DNA from: F23-D06 sp947165685
Lineage (GTDB): Bacteria; Bacteroidota; Bacteroidia; Bacteroidales; WCHB1-69
DNA: 64,000 nt
Direction: 5' to 3'
NCBI GenBank assembly: GCA_947165685.1
Contig: CAMVBK010000007.1
Coordinates: 34,952 to 98,951 of the forward strand
This document shows positions 58,442-64,000 of this stretch, piece after piece; the stretch's first letter is position 1, and each line of letters starts with the position of its first letter. The notes below the pieces were generated by a model that searched no databases, was not told the DNA's origin, and saw only the letters and a list, made by a program, of their open reading frames with translations. Both the position numbers and the translations under genes were made by a program.

Positions 58442-61177
58442 TTAAAGGACGGTCACGGTGCCTTTATAGACAAACGGTTTGCCGTCCAGATTCTTGACTG
58501 TGATAATCCAAATATAGGTGTCAGAGACATGGGCTTTTTCACCGGCCCAACGGAAATTGGGATCGTTGGTCTTGTAGATCAGCTCGCCCCATCGGTCGAA
58601 AATCTCGATGTCGAACTCCGTGATAAAGCGGTGCACATATTCGGGGAGGTAAAGGTAATCGTTAAGGCCGTCAGACCGCGACGGAGTTATCGTGTTCGGT
58701 ATGTACAGGGTAAATTCACAGGCCGGCACCGTATAGTGGTCGTTTGCCTGGCATTCGCCCTGGGTGACCGTCACGGTGTAGAGCCCCGGCTGGGTGGCGG
58801 TGATAAACGGGGTGGTTTCGCCGGTGTTCCAGATATACTCTTCATAGACCGTCTCGGCGTTCAAGATCAGTTCGCCGTGCTCGCAGAAGTCTTCGCCGTT
58901 GGTGGTGATGACCACGGCAGGCGTGTCGATTTCCAGATGCAGGGTCACGATGCTGTCGCAACCGAATCGGTCCACAAGGGTCTGCCGGTAGTCACCGGTT
59001 TCCACGTAGGTGTGCCCGTTCCAGGTGAACTGGTTGCAGGCGAACTTGCTGAACTCCGACCGCACGCTGTCGCGGACGGTGAGTTCGAGGATCAGCAGGC
59101 TGTCGCAGGCACCCTCTCCTTGAGGGGTAAGATGCACGGTGTCGAAGATAGTGCGCACTTGCATCGCGCTATCGGCCGGAAAGCTGAAAAGCCCGCCGAA
59201 GCCGGTGTAGGCGGCACCGTAGCAAACCGAGTCATAGACCGTATGTTTTTTCACGCTGTCGCGGACATTAAGTTCGAGTACCAGGAAGCTATCGCACACG
59301 CACACCACCGGCTCCAATTCCAACGTGTCATAAACGGTCCCGACGGCGGCAGTCTGCGCAGCGGTGAGATCGAAGCCGTGGCCGGAATAGGCCGTTCCGG
59401 GGCAGACGGTGTCATACACGGTTGAATAGACCGGCGGGTGGATGGTGATTTCGGTCGTGTCGTATTGGGTCGGGGTGCAGAGGCCGTTGTCTTCCGCCAC
59501 GACCACATATTGACCGCTTTGCGACGGCATGGCGTTGGGAATATAGAAGGGCGGTTCGGTAAGGTCGAAACCGTCCGGCCCGAGAATACGGGTAATGGTG
59601 ACATCGACGCTGTCGAAGGCGAAGAAGATGGTGTCGCCCTGGGCATAGTCGTGCAGCGTGATGAGCGTGTCAAATCGGATATGGCTTTCCGGCGCATAAT
59701 TGCTGAAATAGCTGATGGAGCAGTCGTCGTAGTTGTTGGCGTCCTGTCTGTTGACATCAAAGACACCCATGTGGAACTTCCCGAGGGAATTCGTGACCCT
59801 GAAAGGGATCATATTGGAGACGGTAGGGGCGAAATTATTGGACACATTCTTGCGGCAGAACTTGTATTCTGGCATGCCGGGCACTTCCTGCCAATCGCTG
59901 GCCGCAAAGAAATTCGCATTCCCGTTCACCTGGAAGCCAGTTGTATAGTCTGTATGGCACAACAGCGTCATATACAGCAATTTCGAATGGTCGTGGTAGG
60001 ATTTGATGGGACGGTAACTGACCGCCTCGGAGCCCGTACATACAATCTGCGGCAGCTGGGTGCCTCCGAACTCCCTGCCGCTCCCCGTCACCTGGAACAC
60101 GAACACCTTTTTTTCGACGCGTTCCAACGTCTCCGGATCTTCACTGTAAGCATCCACTGTGATAGGGAAGTCGTTGGTGAAATGGTACTTGATCTTGTCG
60201 CCTCTGTTCATGGTATAGGTCTCGCTCTGGTAGTTTTGCTTCCAGATTTTCACCGTGGTGTTGTCTTCCAAAGCAAAGACGAAAGCATAGTCTAAATAGT
60301 AGTTACCGCCTCCACTGCTGGCCGTTGCGTTATTGTTGCACGCGGAAGGCGAAGGCATGACGACATACGTGCTGCCTGCCTTGCTTTCCGGGACGAGCTG
60401 GTCCGCCACCAAATCCGCGCTGCCATTGCCGTCATTCGTGGTTTGGTTAGGCGTGCTGTGTGGCGTCACGGAGTCGTCGGAGACATCCACCACCACGGGC
60501 TTGTCGGAAATTATCGTACTGCCACACAAATGGTTGGATCCAAGCTGGGAATTGGACGCGAAGCAATAGACCTGCCCCTTCTGCAAAGTGACAGTAAAGG
60601 GAACATTGGCCGGATGGGTTCCGCAAGTGGCTGAAGGGGTAATGGTTACTGTCGTATTATTTTCCGTGGCTATCACCTCCACGCTGTTGCGCGCCTGCCC
60701 ATAAGAGCCTGAACCCGAACCGTTTCCGTTATCGTAATGATATTGCATCGCGACATAGAATTGGGTACCCAATCCGTTGCCGCCTTTCAAGGCATAAATC
60801 TCACTGTTGTTCTGCTGCACTGCCACATACGCATTGATCTTGGCCGTTGAATGGACGTAAAGTCCATTGTTGGAGGTGGTGTTATGGTTACATTCGAAAT
60901 TCGACAGCCCGCTGGAATTTGCGACAATGGTCAGCGTCTGCGACGAATTGGCGGGCACAGTCAACGTATTCCCAACTTGCACACCGTTATAAGCCCTGGT
61001 CAGCTTCACCGTGGCGGGTTCATTCAGCGTGGAAACGACCAGCGTGATGGGATCGTGTGCATGGCTGCACAATTTCGGTACCGCGAACCAAAAAGCCGTA
61101 TCGACCTGCGCACGGACGGGCAACGCGAAAAGCAGCACTGCAAAGGCCGTGACAAGCCGCAAAATTATCTTTTTCAT
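58442..61177 (-). CDS. T9SS type B surface protein with IgGFc-binding-like domain
   Basis: 911 residues from the ATG at 61177 (an ATG two codons upstream is possible). Signal peptide MKKIILRLVTAFAVLLFALPVRAQ. Residues about 25-560 resemble the IgGFc-binding N-terminal domain (DTAFWFAVPKLCSH, VQQNNSEIYALKGGNGLGTQFYV, TIISDKPVVVDVSDDSV, DQLVPESKAGSTYVVMP). Then come degenerate GCDS-type repeats like those in the giant adhesin, and the last 90 residues (LYIPNTITPSRSDGLNDYLYL, FDRWGELIYKTND, YKGTVTVL) form a gliding-type (type B) T9SS sorting domain. Predicted surface adhesin. Confidence 0.9.
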   Translation of the reverse strand: MKKIILRLVTAFAVLLFALPVRAQVDTAFWFAVPKLCSHAHDPITLVVSTLNEPATVKLTRAYNGVQVGNTLTVPANSSQTLTIVANSSGLSNFECNHNTTSNNGLYVHSTAKINAYVAVQQNNSEIYALKGGNGLGTQFYVAMQYHYDNGNGSGSGSYGQARNSVEVIATENNTTVTITPSATCGTHPANVPFTVTLQKGQVYCFASNSQLGSNHLCGSTIISDKPVVVDVSDDSVTPHSTPNQTTNDGNGSADLVADQLVPESKAGSTYVVMPSPSACNNNATASSGGGNYYLDYAFVFALEDNTTVKIWKQNYQSETYTMNRGDKIKYHFTNDFPITVDAYSEDPETLERVEKKVFVFQVTGSGREFGGTQLPQIVCTGSEAVSYRPIKSYHDHSKLLYMTLLCHTDYTTGFQVNGNANFFAASDWQEVPGMPEYKFCRKNVSNNFAPTVSNMIPFRVTNSLGKFHMGVFDVNRQDANNYDDCSISYFSNYAPESHIRFDTLITLHDYAQGDTIFFAFDSVDVTITRILGPDGFDLTEPPFYIPNAMPSQSGQYVVVAEDNGLCTPTQYDTTEITIHPPVYSTVYDTVCPGTAYSGHGFDLTAAQTAAVGTVYDTLELEPVVCVCDSFLVLELNVRDSVKKHTVYDSVCYGAAYTGFGGLFSFPADSAMQVRTIFDTVHLTPQGEGACDSLLILELTVRDSVRSEFSKFACNQFTWNGHTYVETGDYRQTLVDRFGCDSIVTLHLEIDTPAVVITTNGEDFCEHGELILNAETVYEEYIWNTGETTPFITATQPGLYTVTVTQGECQANDHYTVPACEFTLYIPNTITPSRSDGLNDYLYLPEYVHRFITEFDIEIFDRWGELIYKTNDPNFRWAGEKAHVSDTYIWIITVKNLDGKPFVYKGTVTVL

Positions 61178-61205
61178 GTCCAATTTTCTTGATGAATTAT
61201 GGCCG

Positions 61206-61213
61206 CAAAGATA
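61206..61213 (-). promoter_or_regulatory. Bacteroidetes -7 box (TATCTTTG)
   Basis: TATCTTTG on the minus strand, 29 nt before the ATG at 61177. Confidence 0.6.
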
Positions 61214-61315
61214 TGATTTTTTTCATTCACACGACATGAGGATGAAAACAATCACCACACCAACCATACTCTCTACCGAAGAAAATCCATCTTTGCCGCG
61301 TAAAAACCACCTCTA

Positions 61316-61640
61316 TGACTAATGACTATGACTAATGACTATGACTAATGACTATGACTAATGACCATGACTAATGACTATGACTAATGACTATGACAAA
61401 TGACTATGACAAATGACTATAACAAATGACTATAACAAATGACTAAAAGACTTCTAAACTTCTAAACTTCTAAACCACTAAACCACTAAACCTACTAAAC
61501 CACTAAACCTACTAAACCACTAAACCACTAAACCACTAAACCTACTAAACTTCTAAACCACTAAACCTACTAAACTTCTAAACCTACTAAACTTCTAAAC
61601 CTACTAAACTTCTAAACCTACTAAACCCACCAACCCACTA
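61316..61640. repeat. 325-bp intergenic tandem-repeat block
   Basis: 61316-61442 holds about ten 13-bp copies of ATGACTAATGACT and shorter variants. 61443-61640 holds about two dozen 8-9-bp copies of CTACTAAAC, CACTAAAC and TTCTAAAC. No gene. Similar words fill 6219-6250 and 19509-19625. Confidence 0.92.
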
Positions 61641-61647
61641 ACCGAAA

Positions 61648-61687
61648 AAGGCTGCCCGCGACACCTCGCAGACAGCCTTCTTTTTTT
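61648..61687 (-). terminator. Bidirectional terminator after the MBG/FISUMP gene
   Basis: AAGGCTG pairs with CAGCCTT, with a GC-rich inner stem (CCGCGA/TCGC), T-run on the plus side and five A (T on the minus strand) on the other. Lies 20 nt after the stop at 61707. Confidence 0.8.
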
Positions 61688-61706
61688 CACACAGCCGAAG
61701 GAACCG

Positions 61707-64000
61707 CTACTGTTTCTTCACGCAGCGCACGCCCTGACGGTCTGTTTTGAGATAGCCTTGCGTCAGGATGGACGAGCAGTAGTAGTTGATCTCGGCACCG
61801 ACAGCGACGGAGCTGTTGGGCGTGGCATCCGAAGCCCAGAAATAGGAGTTCGAATAGATGCCCTCATAGCGGCCGAGGGTGCTGTTGTAGCGGCCATTGG
61901 CGCGATCCTTGAAGCCCGTGTTCGGTTCCTGGCCGGGAGTGCCCGCCGACCAGTACTGCGGATCCGTATCCTTCAGATATGCAGCGTCTCCAGCCGTATA
62001 ATTGAGGATGCTGATGTCGGCGGAGGAGGCCACGCCCCATCCTTCCGGACAGATGCCCTGCACGTAGGGCTGGCCGTCGGCACCGATAAGGGTGGCCGGC
62101 ACGGCAGCATCATCACCCTCAGGCACGCCCACTGCGGAGTACCAAGAGTAGAGATAGCCGAACTTCTCCATGTTGTCCGGATTCTCCTTGTAGGCATGGT
62201 AGTCGGCAATCGGGTGGCCATCGGCATCCACCGTGTTGCGCAGGTTCTCGGTGAGCCAGCACTGGTAGCCGATACGCACGGCATCGTAGTCGTGGCCGTC
62301 ATAGCCAAGCACCGGCTCGCACGGCGCATACACCACGGTGACGACCTGCTCGCAGGAGGTCATCGCGTTGCCGCAGTCGTCGTAGAGTGTCCACACCACC
62401 GTATGGTCGCCTTCGTCCATGGGGTTGAGGGCGGCGAGGTTGTTCGCAGCTTGAGCGCGACCCACCGTCATCAAATCATGACTCGGATTACCGAGCAAAC
62501 TTTGTGGCACGATAGTGTCGAACTTGCCTTCCGTCAGGGTGATCGTGATGGCAGCCGGACAGCTGAAGCCCGAAGTCACCGGAGTCACCTTGAGAACACC
62601 ATCGGTCAGCGTGACGGGACCATAGCTTGAGGTGACATCCGTGAATGTTCCGTCACCGTTGTCGTGCATCACCTGCACCGTGGCGGGATCAATCACGTTG
62701 GCACTCTCACCCACACAAGTCTGCGAACCGTTCACCGTGGCAGACACGGCATCGCCTGTGCCCAACGTACTGGTAAGCGTGAAGCCGTTGCTTGTCAGCG
62801 GAGTACCGTCATACACCTTGGTGGCGTCATCAGCGATGAGAGTAAGCGGACGGGAGGTGATTGACAGCGTGATGTTGAAGGTCGGTGCATAGCTGGCGAG
62901 GGTCTTCGTCAGTTCGCCGGAGGAGTGCTGGATGGAGAAACCGCTCTTGACGGAGGCTTTCTCCACCATCATGCGGAACATGTTGCCTTCAGAGATCGGG
63001 TACAGGCCCACCGTGAAGTCGTTGGTGGTGATCGTGCCGCCGATCAACTGGTCGGTGCTGGCGAGTCCGTTCACGATCAGCTGGTTGTAGGAGACCGTCA
63101 GCGGCGTGCCGTCGTACACCTTCGAGGCGTTCTCAGCCGCGATGGTGAAGCTGATCGGACGCTTGCCGATGGTAAGATTACCCGTAACCTTACTGACATC
63201 GAACTGAGATGTGACATCATTGCCGTACTCGTCCTTCACCACCGCCGCGCCGGTGATGGTGTTCGGGTAGGTGCCTGCGAAAATATCGGTCACGGAGGCG
63301 CTGAGGCCCGTCACGGTGTAGTTGTTGCCCTCCACGGTGAATGTGGTGGTCACAAAGCCGTTGACATTGTGCTCCAGACCGTTGTAGGTGATCGGGCTGG
63401 TGTTGGAGTTGGAGGTCACGGTGATTTGGTAGGGTTCGGTGCGGTCGGTCACGGTGAGCGTGCCGAACACCACGTTAATGTCGTAGTTGGAGGCCAGCGT
63501 GTTGCTGTTCAGCGTGTAGGTGAAGGTGTTATCGCTCTGGCCGGGCAGCAGCTGCTTGCCGGTGACATTGTAGGTCGCGCCCTCGCCGGTGGCCCAGACT
63601 TCACCGGTGACGTTCACCGTGCTGTTGGTGAGCCAGTTGCCGTTGTACTCGCGGGAGTCGGTGGCGGAGGTGAGGGTGAGGGAACGCTTGGTGACCTTCA
63701 TGTAGCCGTCCGCCTCAATGGCGAAGGTCACGGTGAAGTTGCTGTTGTGGTTCTCGAACTTGGCCGGGGTGAGGCCCATGTCGGTCGTGCCGACGTCGGT
63801 GCGTTTCGCGCTGGCCGTCTCCCCGCTCTTCAGGCCGAAGTCGGGCGTGTCGCCGCTCACCTTGTAGAGCGCGCTGGTGGCCGTGGCGGTGTAGCCCGTC
63901 ACCTCGTGCTCGGCGGCGTCGTAGGTCTTGGTGTCGTTGTTGCCCGTGATGTTCACCGTCACCGCCAGCGGGTCGATCTTCATGTAGCCGTCAGCCGCGA
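61707..64000 (-). CDS. MBG-repeat surface protein ending in a FISUMP domain, 5' end outside window
   Basis: At least 764 codons; the frame is open to the right edge (ADGYMKIDPLAV), so the start lies outside. Residues up to about 480 are repeats of the MBG/YDG type: KRSLTLTSATDSREYNG, KRPISFTIAAENASKVYDGTPL and RPLTLIADDATKVYDGTPL, each followed by beta strands. A HYR-like stretch follows, then a FISUMP domain: IGYQCWLTENLR, FGYLYSWYSAVG, YVQGICPEGWG and GVRCVKKQ. No T9SS tail, as is usual for FISUMP endings. Exported surface or extracellular protein with unknown ligand. Confidence 0.85.
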   Translation of the reverse strand, partial: AADGYMKIDPLAVTVNITGNNDTKTYDAAEHEVTGYTATATSALYKVSGDTPDFGLKSGETASAKRTDVGTTDMGLTPAKFENHNSNFTVTFAIEADGYMKVTKRSLTLTSATDSREYNGNWLTNSTVNVTGEVWATGEGATYNVTGKQLLPGQSDNTFTYTLNSNTLASNYDINVVFGTLTVTDRTEPYQITVTSNSNTSPITYNGLEHNVNGFVTTTFTVEGNNYTVTGLSASVTDIFAGTYPNTITGAAVVKDEYGNDVTSQFDVSKVTGNLTIGKRPISFTIAAENASKVYDGTPLTVSYNQLIVNGLASTDQLIGGTITTNDFTVGLYPISEGNMFRMMVEKASVKSGFSIQHSSGELTKTLASYAPTFNITLSITSRPLTLIADDATKVYDGTPLTSNGFTLTSTLGTGDAVSATVNGSQTCVGESANVIDPATVQVMHDNGDGTFTDVTSSYGPVTLTDGVLKVTPVTSGFSCPAAITITLTEGKFDTIVPQSLLGNPSHDLMTVGRAQAANNLAALNPMDEGDHTVVWTLYDDCGNAMTSCEQVVTVVYAPCEPVLGYDGHDYDAVRIGYQCWLTENLRNTVDADGHPIADYHAYKENPDNMEKFGYLYSWYSAVGVPEGDDAAVPATLIGADGQPYVQGICPEGWGVASSADISILNYTAGDAAYLKDTDPQYWSAGTPGQEPNTGFKDRANGRYNSTLGRYEGIYSNSYFWASDATPNSSVAVGAEINYYCSSILTQGYLKTDRQGVRCVKKQ

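Noticed and set aside
61316..61640. Possible CRISPR array
   Set aside because: Units of 8-13 bp are contiguous with no unique spacers, and no cas genes are present.

Overview
The window comes from a member of the Bacteroidetes, most likely an uncultured Bacteroidales. Promoters read TAnnTTTG instead of the usual bacterial boxes. Type IX secretion system (T9SS) cargo carries both type A and type B sorting domains, and a PorZ-like T9SS protein is present. FISUMP, DUF3857, DUF5618 and SUMF1-like secreted families are all typical of the phylum. No rRNA or tRNA gene was seen, and the genus cannot be fixed from the sequence.

Layout. 1-18.4 kb, all minus: a partial TonB-C/OmpA-like protein, a FISUMP protein without an export signal, a polysaccharide flippase, leuS, a 2865-residue T9SS adhesin built of Ig-like repeats, and sbcC. 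18.5-22.8 kb, plus: a small lipoprotein, an exported barrel-like protein, a PDZ/S41 protease and an O-antigen ligase-like protein. 22.8-30.4 kb, mostly minus: ung, purH and the tight operon rbfA - FtsX-type permease - porZ - recO, with a four-helix-bundle gene on the plus strand. 30.5-31.8 kb: a hemerythrin protein coupled to a LuxR-type regulator.

32-39.5 kb is a decaying accessory island. It holds two intact SUMF1-like secreted proteins, three paralogous secreted DUF6624-like proteins (one internally deleted) and the C-terminal stub of a fourth. It also holds an N-terminal stub of what looks like a grasp-with-spasm ATP-grasp peptide maturase, a frameshifted C39-peptidase exporter stub, IS remnants and a 143-bp direct repeat. 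I read it as the ruin of a ribosomal-peptide (RiPP) locus. 39.5-46.8 kb returns to ordinary genes: two DUF3857 proteins, a PD-(D/E)XK-like protein, a DUF975 protein and a GH20 hexosaminidase.

47-56 kb is a second eroded region. It contains DUF5618, a HEPN stub, two toxin-antitoxin modules whose toxins are each cut by one in-frame stop while the antitoxins stay open, and a deleted IS4-type element with intact ends. It also contains a fusion of a membrane PH-like protein to galactose mutarotase, next to the unfused paralogue. 56-64 kb: an RluA-type pseudouridine synthase, a lipoprotein nitroreductase, a T9SS type B IgGFc-binding-like protein and the C-terminal part of an MBG-repeat/FISUMP protein that runs off the right edge.

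A striking genome-scale trait is that many intergenic gaps are filled with short tandem repeats, most often of 7 bp, also 11, 12, 16 or 19 bp. Some have expanded into the ends of coding sequences.
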